Shown: positions 10,466 to 19,040 of the stretch, in pieces | How the letters are laid out: every line of letters begins with the position of its first letter | Position numbering within the stretch: position 1 is the stretch's first letter | Source: Methyloversatilis thermotolerans | Lineage (GTDB): Bacteria; Pseudomonadota; Gammaproteobacteria; Burkholderiales; Rhodocyclaceae | Assembly: GCF_000372885.1 (NCBI RefSeq) | Contig: NZ_KB889967.1 | Coordinates: forward strand, 62,001-126,000 | Direction of reading: 5' to 3' | DNA length: 64,000 bases | The notes under the pieces: model-generated | Database searches by the model: none | Seen by the model: the letters and a program-made list of their open reading frames with translations, nothing else | What the model was told of the DNA's origin: nothing | Position numbers and translations under genes: made by a program

Positions 10466-10915
10466 GTGGATACTCAGGATGTGTGGGCTGCCAACCGCGC
10501 CATGCTGGTGCACTTCGACAGCTACAGCGCCGCGCTCATGTTCGCGCGGCTGGATGGCAGCCTGCTGCTGCCGGGTGCCTTGCCGGAGGAGGCCGAACTG
10601 CAGCCGCCACCCGCCGGCATTTCGGCTCGGCACGACGGTGAGGCGGTCAAGGCGGCAGCGGTCGAGCGCCTGGGCCTGAACCCGGACGAGGTGATCGTCG
10701 CCGACGACTTCGACCACTGGGTGCACACGGCCGACGGCCCGGTGAAAATCCATCTGTTGCGCTTCAACACCTTCGAAGCGCCCAAGGCGCTGCTCGAACC
10801 GCATGGCGGTACCTTCAAGGCGATCAGCGAACTGCGTGGCAGCGCGCGGCTGGAACTGGCGCTCGCGCGCGAGGTGTTCAACCTCATCATCGGCGCCGGC
10901 GGCGGCCGGGCGTGA
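10466..10915 (+). CDS. Conserved hypothetical protein, about 149 residues
   Basis: I do not recognise the family. The protein begins MDTQDVWAANRAMLVHFDSYSAALMFARLDGSLLLPGALP and ends EVFNLIIGAGGGRA. It has no signal peptide or membrane segment and looks like a small mixed alpha/beta cytoplasmic protein. The central part (AAVERLGLNPDEVIVADDF) has a faint Nudix-like flavour, but there is no Nudix box. The GTG at 10466 is chosen because GAGGGAG sits about eight bases upstream; earlier in-frame starts run through low-complexity Arg/Ala-rich sequence that looks non-coding. It is divergent from the pseudopilin and convergent with the MAPEG gene. Confidence 0.65.
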   Translation: MDTQDVWAANRAMLVHFDSYSAALMFARLDGSLLLPGALPEEAELQPPPAGISARHDGEAVKAAAVERLGLNPDEVIVADDFDHWVHTADGPVKIHLLRFNTFEAPKALLEPHGGTFKAISELRGSARLELALAREVFNLIIGAGGGRA

Positions 10916-10948
10916 GGCTTGGGGGATGCGCGACCGCCCCGTTTCACC

Positions 10949-11341
10949 TCAACCGACGAAGAACAGCGCAATGCAGCAGCCGACCCCGATCAACCAGACC
11001 ACGGATCGCAGATTGGCGCGGTCGGCCAGATAGGCCGCGATGTAAGCGATGCGCGCGGCGATGAAGGCGATCGCCAGCGCATCCACCGTGCCCTGTGTGG
11101 CCTGCATGCGTTCAGCCACCAGCACGCCGGCGATGAACAGCGGCAGTGCCTCGAAACTGTTCAACTGCGCCGCATGCGCGCGCGCCGGCAGACCCTGCAG
11201 ACCGGCCAGCCACTGACGCGGATTGTGGTTGTCGAAGCCGCCTTCGCGCCGCGGCTTGCCGAAGCCCTTCTGCTTGGCGATCCAGGCACAGACGATGGGC
11301 AGCAGGCAGGCGATCAGGATGCAGGTGTCGGCAAGGGTCAT
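10949..11341 (-). CDS. MAPEG family membrane protein
   Basis: Small integral membrane protein of 130 residues with four predicted helices (LADTCILIACLLPIVCAWIA; AALPLFIAGVLV region; ALAIAFIAARIAYIAAYLAD; VVWLIGVGCCIALFFVG). The motif FDNHNPRQWLAGLQGLPARAHAAQLNSFEALPLF is characteristic of bacterial MAPEG proteins, relatives of microsomal glutathione S-transferase and leukotriene synthases. The bacterial members usually have no assigned substrate. It stands alone, convergent with the preceding plus-strand gene. About 235 bp of sequence without a gene separates its start from the end of the LysR gene. Confidence 0.88.
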   Translation of the reverse strand: MTLADTCILIACLLPIVCAWIAKQKGFGKPRREGGFDNHNPRQWLAGLQGLPARAHAAQLNSFEALPLFIAGVLVAERMQATQGTVDALAIAFIAARIAYIAAYLADRANLRSVVWLIGVGCCIALFFVG

Positions 11342-11578
11342 GATGGCGGCAAGGTGGGCGATGGAATGAGGCGCAGGGCGTCATGCGACGCCCGGATCGT
11401 CAGTGAGCGGAATGCGTGTTCGCGGGGCGTCATCGTCTCAAGTTTAGCGTTGCGGGAGAAGAGCGGGCGGCGGGCGGCGCCTGCCCCGGAAGTTCGTCGC
11501 CAGCGCGCGTGCTCGCGCGACCGCTTCCGCGCGCGGAGTGCGCCCTAGGGAGAACGGGCGCCCTCTTTTCTTGCCGTC

Positions 11579-12493
11579 TCAGTCCTCGGATACAACGGGT
11601 TTCTTGAGACTGGGCAGGCTCGACCAATCGAATTCGCGCAGGAAGGCCTGAAGCTCGTCCATGGCTGCCGAGCGAGTGCGGTCGCTGAGCAGCAAGGCAC
11701 GTACTTCGCGAACGAAAGGCGTGCCTGCCACATGGCTGAATGACAGGCCACCCGACAGTGCGGTCGATTCGGCGACGAAGGCGACGCCGATGCCGGCCCG
11801 GATCATGGTCTGCACCCAGTCCTCGCGCGTGGTCTGCTGTACCACGTTCACATCGATGCCCCATTCCTCCATGCCCCGCTGTATATAGGTGCTGTACTCG
11901 CAGAGGCTGCGCTCGCAATAGGGCTCGCCCGCGAGGTCCGCGATGGCTATCGCGGCTTGATCGCCGAAACGGTGGGACGACGCGTGTGCGACCACGAAAT
12001 CCTCGCGATACAGGACCGGTCCTGCAAAACGACGTGCGATGTCATAAGGGGAGGCGAGCAGTGCGACATCGATATCGCCCTTGTCCAGTGCATCGATCAG
12101 CGCTTCCATCGAACCTTCGCGGAACAGGATGTCCGTCCTCGGGTGCTCGGTCTGAAAGGCAACGAAGGCGGGGAAGATGGCACTGAGGTCTATCGTGCAC
12201 ATGATGCCGACGCGCACGACTTCCGGCCTTTGCTGCTGCAGCCGTCGCGCGAGATCGCGTGTCTGGCTGGCGGCGGCATAGATCTGCTGCAGGCTGGGAA
12301 GCATGGAGCGACCGAAATCCGTCAGACTCACCGCCACTTTGCTGCGCTCGAACAGCAATCCACCGAGGGTGTCCTCAAGCCGCTGTATCGCTCTGGTGAG
12401 TGCAGGCTGCGATACGAAGCAGCGTTCGGCCGCACGCGTGAAGTTGAGGGTTTCGGCCAGCGCCAGGCAGTAGCGAATCTGGTAGAGCTCCAC
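11579..12493 (-). CDS. LysR-type transcriptional regulator
   Basis: DNA-binding regulator of 304 residues. The N-terminal winged helix-turn-helix is MELYQIRYCLALAETLNFTRAAERCFVSQPALTRAIQRLED, followed by a linker helix and a periplasmic-binding-protein-like effector domain (about 90-295, starting VVRVGIMCTIDLSAIFPAF). I place the start at the GTG at 12493 because AAGGAG lies seven bases upstream in the right spacing and because LysR proteins begin just before this helix; a longer open frame exists upstream. It is divergent from the BufC/HvfC-like gene, and the 180 bp between them is the natural place for an autoregulatory site and the likely control region of that gene. The effector is unknown. 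Confidence 0.92.
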   Translation of the reverse strand: MELYQIRYCLALAETLNFTRAAERCFVSQPALTRAIQRLEDTLGGLLFERSKVAVSLTDFGRSMLPSLQQIYAAASQTRDLARRLQQQRPEVVRVGIMCTIDLSAIFPAFVAFQTEHPRTDILFREGSMEALIDALDKGDIDVALLASPYDIARRFAGPVLYREDFVVAHASSHRFGDQAAIAIADLAGEPYCERSLCEYSTYIQRGMEEWGIDVNVVQQTTREDWVQTMIRAGIGVAFVAESTALSGGLSFSHVAGTPFVREVRALLLSDRTRSAAMDELQAFLREFDWSSLPSLKKPVVSED

Positions 12494-12671
12494 CTTGTGC
12501 TCCTTGCTTGTGCGTCGGGCGTGATGCACACCGTCTATGGGTTGATGAAAACGAGTGATTTCCGGCGCGGCCACTGGATGAACACATAATCGGCATCCCG
12601 GCGACTGTTCCTGTTTCCGCTATGCTGATCCACGATAGTAGCCTGAGTGTCCGTGCCGACGATGTGCGTCT

Positions 12672-13310
12672 GTGCGCCCCGACGTGCCGTGGGTGCGCGC
12701 TGTGAAGCACGTCGCTGCCGGCGAGCTGGAGGCGCTGAGGCAGTCCTTTGTGGCGGACTCCATTCATCTCGACACCGATACGGATGCCGCCGATGCCCGG
12801 GCGCGGCAATACTGGTGCGACCTTGAGAGCATGATGGCCAGTCATCTGCGCGCCCGCTTTCCGTGCACCGCAGACCTGCTGGGCCGCGATGGCTTCGCCG
12901 CTCTGGTGCGCCGCATGATCGTTGAACATCCCGGGCTGGATTCGCTGCGGCAGACCGAACACGCGTTCGCCCATGGATGGCTGGCCGCGCAACCGGAACT
13001 GACGATGCTGCCATGGCTGGGGGAACTGGTACGCCTGGAGGCGGCGCTCGCCAGGGCGTCGGATGCCTGCGCGTTGCGGCGAAATTCATTGCCTGGCCTG
13101 ATGTACTTCAGATCTGGCCAAGATGTGATCCGCCTCTACGATTGGTGGCGCAAGGGCATGCAGGGTTGCGCACCGTCCTGGCGTGCGGGCTGCGCCGCCG
13201 TACTGCTGCTTCGATCCGGCAGGACATATGTGCTCGCACTGCCGGGCCCCCGGTCCGCAAGCACGGCGACCGGTCGCGTCGGCGTCGCGATGGTGCCTCC
13301 CGGCGCCTGA
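12672..13310 (+). CDS. BufC/HvfC-like (DUF2063) protein, orphan
   Basis: Protein of up to 212 residues. The N-terminal 110 residues resemble the putative DNA-binding domain of HvfC/BufC: an L-x-Q-x-F opening (ELEALRQSFVADS), an Arg/Tyr/Trp segment (ARARQYWCDLESMM), a hydrophobic helix pair (RARFPCTADLLGRDGFAALVRRMIVEHPG), and a W-L-x-E-L-x-R-L-E-x-A motif (LPWLGELVRLEAALARAS). In known clusters this family partners an MNIO-family (DUF692) enzyme that modifies cysteines of small copper-binding bufferins. Neither partner is seen here. The start is uncertain; GTG at 12672 and GTG at 12702 are both possible and neither has a clear ribosome binding site. The C-terminal third is weakly conserved and Arg-rich. 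It may be controlled by the divergent LysR gene. Confidence 0.65.
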   Translation: MRPDVPWVRAVKHVAAGELEALRQSFVADSIHLDTDTDAADARARQYWCDLESMMASHLRARFPCTADLLGRDGFAALVRRMIVEHPGLDSLRQTEHAFAHGWLAAQPELTMLPWLGELVRLEAALARASDACALRRNSLPGLMYFRSGQDVIRLYDWWRKGMQGCAPSWRAGCAAVLLLRSGRTYVLALPGPRSASTATGRVGVAMVPPGA

Positions 13311-13485
13311 AGTTCAGGCCCCTGATCCTCGAGCATCGTTTTCGCTGGCGCAGGCGAAAGGTCGCGCTGCCCGGCCGGCCGTCAGCGTCGGACACTTTTG
13401 CATCGCCGCTTCCGGCCCGCCGTGGCAAGCAGCGAACCCGAGGCGGCAGGGCTTTCCGCTTGCCACTGAGCTGCAGCGACCCCGC

Positions 13486-13785
13486 TCAGCCGTTGCCGCC
13501 GCCGTACAGTTTCTCTCCCATCCATTCCTTGCTGTCGAGCATGCCGTCGCCATTCTTGTCCATCTTGTCGAAACTCATGTCCATCACCTTCATGAACTCG
13601 GCCTTGCTCACCATCTTGTCGCCATTGGTGTCCATTTTCTTCATCACGTCCATGGTGCGCATCTTTCCTGAGAAGTCCATGAAATACACGGACGTTTCGT
13701 CCGGTCCCGCGTGAACGGCAGCGGCTGCAAGGGACAACAGCAGGGCGAGCGATGTGGCGTGCAGGGTGGCCTTGATCGTGTTCAT
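13486..13785 (-). CDS. Exported EF-hand protein
   Basis: Small secreted protein of 99 residues. It has a signal peptide (MNTIKATLHATSLALLLSLAAAAVHA) and two canonical EF-hand calcium-binding loops, DTNGDKMVSKAE and DKNGDGMLDSKE, with the D-x-N-G-D pattern intact in both. It is Met-rich in between (MKVMDMSFDKMDKNGDGM), which could also favour copper or another soft metal. Bacterial proteins like this are usually called EF-hand or calmodulin-like periplasmic proteins without an assigned role. It converges with the BufC/HvfC-like gene over 175 bp that holds no gene. It is not a bufferin, because the conserved cysteines are absent. Confidence 0.85.
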   Translation of the reverse strand: MNTIKATLHATSLALLLSLAAAAVHAGPDETSVYFMDFSGKMRTMDVMKKMDTNGDKMVSKAEFMKVMDMSFDKMDKNGDGMLDSKEWMGEKLYGGGNG

Positions 13786-13967
13786 GGGATGACTCCGTGA
13801 TTGAGGGGCGTGATGACCCGGACAGGCAATCTGCGCGGACCATCGGCGGGAGTATCCGAAGTGTCGTGAAAGCTGTGAAATACCGATATTCGATCACCGG
13901 ATAACGAGAAGGCATCACGCCGGCTGACGCAAACAGGGCGCCGCCGGTCGATCTGCCTGCGGACGAC

Positions 13968-16900
13968 TTACTCCGCCAACGGCTCCAGCAGCGCCGCCAG
14001 ATCGCTTTCGCCGAACTTCTCCAACGCGGCTTCATCGTTGCCGAGGATGCCTTCGGCCAGCGCGGCCTTCTTTTCCTGCAGCGCGACGATGCGCTCCTCG
14101 ATGCTGCCGGCGACGATGAGCTTGTAGACGAACACCGGTTTGTCCTGGCCGATGCGGTGGGCGCGGTCGCTGGCCTGGTTTTCGGCGGCGGGGTTCCACC
14201 AGGGGTCGTAGTGGATGACGGTGTCGGCGGCGGTGAGGTTGAGGCCGACGCCGCCGGCCTTCAGGCTGATCAGGAACACCGGCACGGTGCCTTCCTGGAA
14301 GCGGCGCACCACCGCTTCGCGGTTCTGCGTGTCGCCGGTGAGCATGACGCTGTCTATCCCTTCGTCGGTCAGCGCCGCATGGATGAGGTCCAGCATGCCG
14401 GTGAACTGCGAGAACACCAGTACCTTGCGCCCTTCGGCGAGCAGGCTGTCCAGCATGTCCATCAGCAGGTCGAGCTTGGCGCGCTCCTTCACGCGGGCGG
14501 CGGCGTCGGTCTTGAGCAGGCGCGGGTCGCAGCACACCTGGCGCAGCTTGAGCAGGGCGTCCAGGATGACAATGCGGCTGCGCGCAAAGCCGCGGCTGGC
14601 GATTTCCTCGCGCACCCGCTTGTCCATCGCCACGCGCACGGTTTCGTACAGGTCGCGCTGGCGGCCGGCCAGTTCCACCGTGCGCACCACCTCGGTCTTG
14701 GGCGGAAGGTCGGCCGCCACGTCGTCCTTGCGCCGGCGCAGGATGAAGGGCGCCACGCGCCGCGCCAGCAGCTCGCGCCGTATCAGGTCGCCATGCTTCT
14801 CGATCGGCGTGCGCCAGTGACGGGTGAAGTCCTTCTGCTCGCCCAGAAAGCCGGGCAGCAGGAAGTCGAATTGCGCCCACAGCTCGCCCAGGTGGTTTTC
14901 CAGCGGCGTGCCGGTCAGACACAGGCGGTGGCGGGCACGCAGCGTGCGCACCGCGCGTGCGGCCTGGCTGCCGGCGTTCTTCACCGTCTGCGCTTCGTCG
15001 AGGATGAGCAGGTGATAGTCGTGCTCAGCCAGCTTTTCATGGTCGCGCCACAGCAGCGGATAGGTGGTGAGGCATACGTCGTGCTGCGGAACGCGAGCGA
15101 ATTGCTGGAAGCGGTCCGGCCCGTGCAGCTTGAGTACGCGCAGTGCCGGCGCGAAACGTTCGGCTTCGCGCTGCCAGTTGAATACCAGCGAGGTGGGCAG
15201 CACCACCAGAGCCGGGCGGTCCAGCCGGCCGCTCTGCTTCTCGGTGAGCAGATGGGCCAGCGTCTGCGCCGTCTTGCCCAGGCCCATGTCGTCGGCCAGT
15301 ATGCCGCCGATGTCGTGCGCCCGCAGATGCTGCAGCCAGGCCAGGCCTTCCCGCTGGTAGGGACGCAGTTCGATGCCGAAGCCGGCGGGCGCATCCACCG
15401 CCTGCACCTTGTCCATGCTGCGCAGCCGTGCCACCCACTGTTCCAGCGACTGGAATCCTTCGCGCGTCCAGTCCGCACCCAGTGCCTCGGCCAGACGCGG
15501 CGCGTCCATGCGCGACACGGCGAGCGGCCCTTCGCCCGGGTTGTCGAACAGGTCCACCAGCGTGCGCGCCAGCGGCTTGATGCGCCCGGTCTGCACGACG
15601 ATGCGCTCGCCTTCGGCGGTATAGAGCTCGGTGCTGTCGTCGTCGTCCATGCGGTCGAGCGACACCGGGTCCAGCCAGCGGCGGTCGCGCCTGAACAGCG
15701 CATGCAGCAGCGGCGCGAGATCCATCCGCCGGCCGCCGACGTCGATGCCCAGTGACAGCTCCAGCCAGCCGTTCTCGCCTTCCTCGATGTCGGCATGCCA
15801 TTCGTCCACCACCAGCACGCGGTGCCGGAACATCGGCGGGCAGTCGATCTGCCAGCCGGCGGCGGTGAGCCGGCGCGCGGCGTCGGCGAAGAAGCGCCCC
15901 CAGGCCTCTTCGCTTTCCAGACCCAGCGCACCGACCGGCAGCGGTTCCCACATCTGCAGCCAGCCGGATTTCACCGGCGCGAAGCCCACTTCGGTCAATT
16001 GCTTCATGGCCGTCTCTTCCGCGGCGCGGTCGCGCTTGACGCGCACGGCGCGGCCGCTGGGCAGCGATGCGAGGTCGCTGTCGTCGCCTGCCGCGAAGTA
16101 CACCTCGCCATAGCGCATGGCGGGCAGGGCGATGTCGTACAGTGCGTTGCCGAGCGCCTTGTCATAGCGCCGGTGCGGCTTCACGTGCCACACAGTCAGG
16201 CTGTCCAGCTTCAGCACCGGCGTGAGCGGGGTGTCGACCTGAGGCAGTCGGGCGGCCTCCAGTCCCAGCGGTGACGGCATGCCGGGCGCCACCTCGCCCA
16301 GCGCTTCGGCCACCAGCGGCAGCTCCACCGCCGACAGCACCGGCAGTTCGAGCACCGCCTGCAGCACCTCGCGCTGCGGATGGGTGATTTCGCCCACCGT
16401 GTGATGTTCGAGGTCGAGGTACCAGGGCGGGTCGGTGGGCAGCGTATAGCCAGCGGGCGGCGTACAGGCGAGCATGGCGCGCACGCCCAGTCTTTCGGTC
16501 TGCCATTCCAGGTGCCCGGCACGCGCATCGCCGGTGTGCAGCACATGCGCCGGCGCGAAGTCCGAATCGTCCTCGCGGATGAAGGTGCGGCCGGTTTCCA
16601 GCGCGTTGCGCAGCACCGCCAGGCCGTCGCTGCCGGAAATCTCGAACGGCACGAAGGCGCTGCCGGAGCGCCGGCGGATCGCCTCGCGCAGCGTGCGGAA
16701 TACCGGCAGATCGCTGTCCTGCACGAAGGAGGGCGGCTTGAGCAGTGCCTGTTCGTAATTGAACCAGGGCTGGGCGGCGCCGGAAAACTCGCCGTCGCGG
16801 CCCAGGCGCGCCTTGAGCAGCTTGAATTCCGGCGCATGCGGCCCGCGCATCACCAGCACGTAGGCAATCGCATCCTTGGGCGCGCTGGTGCGCTTCTTGT

Positions 16901-17285
16901 CGGCGGACTGCGCAGGCTGCAGGCGCTGCCTCAGCGTCTGCGCCCACTTGAGTACTTCGCCGCGCGGTCGTTCGATCAGTTCGCCGCGCTTCTGCGCCGC
17001 CAGCAACAGCGCCACCGCGTGCTTGCAGCGATTGCCTACCGGACAGGTGCAGCGCGTGGCGACTTCCAGCGTCAGTTCGCCGAAGTACTCGCGGCGTTCC
17101 AGCCGGACAATCACCTCGTAGGGAGTGCTTTCCGATCCGCGCACCCTGGCGCGCATGCGCGAGCCATTGACCTCGATCTCACCGACCTGGGTGATGTACT
17201 GCCGGCCGCGTTTGATGGTTTCCTCGGAAAACAGCTCGCCCAGCATGCGGGCGTCGAGCTGGGACAGCAGGCGGGTCAGTTCCAT
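13968..17285 (-). CDS. SNF2/SWI2-family helicase with SWIM zinc finger
   Basis: DNA-dependent ATPase and translocase of 1105 residues. Near the N-terminus a SWIM zinc finger is visible (CTCPVGNRCKH, about 78-90). A long middle region of roughly 500 residues is typical of bacterial SNF2 proteins. The SNF2 ATPase core begins near 640: Walker A is ADDMGLGKTAQTL (about 665) and Walker B is LILDEAQTVKN (about 762). The helicase C-terminal domain carries VLVFSQFTGMLDLI, SLKAGGVGLNLTAADTVIHYDPWWNP and the arginine finger region SDRAHRIGQ. All core motifs are intact. The family remodels protein-DNA or RNA polymerase complexes (RapA-like). No methylase or nuclease is adjacent, so I do not assign a defence role. 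Confidence 0.93.
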   Translation of the reverse strand: MELTRLLSQLDARMLGELFSEETIKRGRQYITQVGEIEVNGSRMRARVRGSESTPYEVIVRLERREYFGELTLEVATRCTCPVGNRCKHAVALLLAAQKRGELIERPRGEVLKWAQTLRQRLQPAQSADKKRTSAPKDAIAYVLVMRGPHAPEFKLLKARLGRDGEFSGAAQPWFNYEQALLKPPSFVQDSDLPVFRTLREAIRRRSGSAFVPFEISGSDGLAVLRNALETGRTFIREDDSDFAPAHVLHTGDARAGHLEWQTERLGVRAMLACTPPAGYTLPTDPPWYLDLEHHTVGEITHPQREVLQAVLELPVLSAVELPLVAEALGEVAPGMPSPLGLEAARLPQVDTPLTPVLKLDSLTVWHVKPHRRYDKALGNALYDIALPAMRYGEVYFAAGDDSDLASLPSGRAVRVKRDRAAEETAMKQLTEVGFAPVKSGWLQMWEPLPVGALGLESEEAWGRFFADAARRLTAAGWQIDCPPMFRHRVLVVDEWHADIEEGENGWLELSLGIDVGGRRMDLAPLLHALFRRDRRWLDPVSLDRMDDDDSTELYTAEGERIVVQTGRIKPLARTLVDLFDNPGEGPLAVSRMDAPRLAEALGADWTREGFQSLEQWVARLRSMDKVQAVDAPAGFGIELRPYQREGLAWLQHLRAHDIGGILADDMGLGKTAQTLAHLLTEKQSGRLDRPALVVLPTSLVFNWQREAERFAPALRVLKLHGPDRFQQFARVPQHDVCLTTYPLLWRDHEKLAEHDYHLLILDEAQTVKNAGSQAARAVRTLRARHRLCLTGTPLENHLGELWAQFDFLLPGFLGEQKDFTRHWRTPIEKHGDLIRRELLARRVAPFILRRRKDDVAADLPPKTEVVRTVELAGRQRDLYETVRVAMDKRVREEIASRGFARSRIVILDALLKLRQVCCDPRLLKTDAAARVKERAKLDLLMDMLDSLLAEGRKVLVFSQFTGMLDLIHAALTDEGIDSVMLTGDTQNREAVVRRFQEGTVPVFLISLKAGGVGLNLTAADTVIHYDPWWNPAAENQASDRAHRIGQDKPVFVYKLIVAGSIEERIVALQEKKAALAEGILGNDEAALEKFGESDLAALLEPLAE

Positions 17286-17362
17286 TGCAGGCGCGGCAGG
17301 CGAAAAAAATGGACGCAGGATTGTAAACCCTGCGCCCTGCGATGCCGTGACACGGGCCGCGT

Positions 17363-18109
17363 TCAGCTACGCGGCAGCACGGGGTGTTCGTTGTCGCTCA
17401 GCACCTTGCCGGTGTTCCAGCTCACATGACGATGCAGCATGCGGGCAGCGTCGCGCACCTTGGTCGTGTCGCCGGCCACCAGTGCGAACATGCCCTGGCC
17501 GCCCGGTTCGACATGCACGCCCATGCCGCGGTAGGTCGTGGTGACGGTGCGGATGGCGCTGTCTTTCTGCGGCAACAGCAGCAGCGTGACCGGGCCTTCC
17601 GGCGTGTCGAACACGATGTGCCACCCGGTGCCGCCGGGTACCGGACACAGCTTCACGTAACGCACCGTGGTGAGCGGTATCTGTACGTCGGCACCAAAGC
17701 TCGCCAGTACCCGGGATACCTGTTCCGGCGGAACCTGGCGCGTACTCATGAAGGATTCGGGCTCGTGCATCACGTGCTCGACCGCCAGCGCCACCCGCTC
17801 GCGGTCGGGCGCACCGTGCCAGTACTGCAGGCCCAGGCCCACGCTGAGTACCACGCTGGCCGCCAGTGCCCACAGCGTGAAGGGCGCGCGGGTGCGACTG
17901 CGCGTGCCCACCAGTACGCGTTCGGCGAGGCCTTCCGGCACCTCCACCGCCACCGTCTGTTGCAGCATGCGCTCGCTTGCATTGATGCGGCGCGAAAAGG
18001 CCTGGCAGGCCGGGCAGGCGATCAGGTGTTCTTCCGCCGCCTCGCTGAGCCGGCGCGGATCAGCCATCTTTTCGCGGCGGAAATCGATGCAGTTGAACGG
18101 GGCATTCAT
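17363..18109 (-). CDS. DUF3379-type anti-sigma factor
   Basis: Membrane anti-sigma factor of 248 residues. A zinc-binding anti-sigma motif is near the N-terminus (SEAAEEHLIACPACQAFSRRI; H-x3-C-x2-C), one transmembrane helix follows (about 93-108, LWALAASVVLSVGLGLQYW), and the rest is a periplasmic domain. The C-terminal region (DTTKVRDAARMLHRHV) fits DUF3379. The ATG at 18109 overlaps the stop of the sigma factor gene by four bases (ATGA), so the two are translationally coupled; an in-frame extension upstream is only the shadow of the sigma gene. The expected role is to hold the ECF sigma factor at the membrane until a periplasmic signal releases it. Confidence 0.9.
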   Translation of the reverse strand: MNAPFNCIDFRREKMADPRRLSEAAEEHLIACPACQAFSRRINASERMLQQTVAVEVPEGLAERVLVGTRSRTRAPFTLWALAASVVLSVGLGLQYWHGAPDRERVALAVEHVMHEPESFMSTRQVPPEQVSRVLASFGADVQIPLTTVRYVKLCPVPGGTGWHIVFDTPEGPVTLLLLPQKDSAIRTVTTTYRGMGVHVEPGGQGMFALVAGDTTKVRDAARMLHRHVSWNTGKVLSDNEHPVLPRS

Positions 18110-18618
18110 GCGCCGGCCCTCCGCACGGGGGCTTCGAGCGTACCGCGCAAGGCCTGGCGTGCGCGTGTCAGGCGGGTCATCACCGCGCCCTCGGTGGTCC
18201 CCAGCATGTCCGCGATCTCGGCGCACGAAAATCCGCCCAGCGCCTGCAGTACCAGGGGTTCGCGCAGACTGAGCGGCAGGCTTTCCAGCAGGTTTTCCAT
18301 CTCGAACAGTTCTATCGGTTCGTGGTCGGCCGCCACCTGAATATCTTCCAGTTCGGCATCGACCATGTCGAGCTGCTTGCGCTCGTAAAGCCGCGCGTGT
18401 TCACGCCGCACGATGGTGATGAGCCAGCTCCGCGTGGAGCTGGAATCCTTGATGTCGTCCCATGCCTTCCAGGCGCGCGCAAAGGTTTCCTGCACCAGGT
18501 CCTCGGCCACGAATTTGTCGCGGCACAGCCACCACGCGAAGCGGTAGAGGTCGGGCGTGAATGCCCGTACCGCCTGCTCGAAGCTTTTCCGTTTGCTGAA
18601 ACCGAGTATCACGCGCAT
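18106..18618 (-). CDS. ECF (RpoE-type) RNA polymerase sigma factor
   Basis: Extracytoplasmic-function sigma factor of about 168-170 residues. Sigma region 2 is FTPDLYRFAWWLCRDKFVAEDLVQETFARAWKAWDDIKDSSSTRSWL and region 4 is LPLSLREPLVLQALGGFSCAEIADMLGTTEGAVMTRLTRARQALR. The ATG at 18618 directly abuts AAAGGA, too close for good initiation; the GTG at 18612 (two codons in) has the same AAAGGA at the ideal distance of six bases and may be the real start. The frame upstream runs through the REP cluster and is not coding. It is coupled to the DUF3379 anti-sigma gene. Target promoters are not obvious in the window. Confidence 0.93.
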   Translation of the reverse strand: MRVILGFSKRKSFEQAVRAFTPDLYRFAWWLCRDKFVAEDLVQETFARAWKAWDDIKDSSSTRSWLITIVRREHARLYERKQLDMVDAELEDIQVAADHEPIELFEMENLLESLPLSLREPLVLQALGGFSCAEIADMLGTTEGAVMTRLTRARQALRGTLEAPVRRAGA

Positions 18619-18750
18619 TCCTTTGGGCACCGATACCTGCACAGACCGGGGTGCGTGCAAAAAGCTTACGCCCGGTTCGTGACCGGTTGCGCGGAAAGGG
18701 GCCGCTCCGGTGGCGATCCTGGCGCCGTTCGCGGTTGGGGCGAGCTCACG

Positions 18751-19016
18751 CGGGAGCGGCCTCTGGCCGCGATGGGGCTTATGCGGGCCGCGGGCTTCGT
18801 TCGAAGCTGCATCGCGGGCAAGCCCGCTCCCCCCAAACCCCGGCTCCGATGGCGGTTTGAGCGAGTTCTTGTGGGAGCGGCCTCTGGCCGCGACGGGGCT
18901 TATGCGCGCTGCGGGCTTCGTTCGAAGCTGCATCGCGGGCAAGCCCGCTCCCCCCAAACCCCGGCTCCGATGGTGGTCTGAGCGAGCTGTTGTGGGAGCG
19001 GCCTCTGGCCGCGATG
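18751..19016. repeat. REP/BIME cluster 1
   Basis: Tandem copies of a unit of about 121 bp that pairs two imperfect palindromes: GGGAGCGGCCTCTGGCCGCG and GCGGGCAAGCCCGCTCCC, separated by conserved filler such as GGGCTTCGTTCGAAGCTGCA. About two and a half units are present between the sigma factor and fnr. They can form stem-loops on both strands and match the classic REP layout of gamma- and betaproteobacteria. The stretch between 18619 and 19040 holds no gene. Confidence 0.9.
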
Positions 19017-19040
19017 CGGCGCATGCCGGCCGTGCGCTGG

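Noticed and set aside
11539-11572. Terminator GCGCCC...GGGCGC followed by CCTCTTTTCTT
   Set aside because: It is oriented for plus-strand transcription, but no plus-strand gene ends nearby; probably chance in GC-rich sequence.
13968-17285. SNF2 helicase as part of a defence island (DISARM or similar)
   Set aside because: No methylase, DUF1998 or phospholipase-D gene is adjacent; the SWIM-SNF2 layout is the common housekeeping type.
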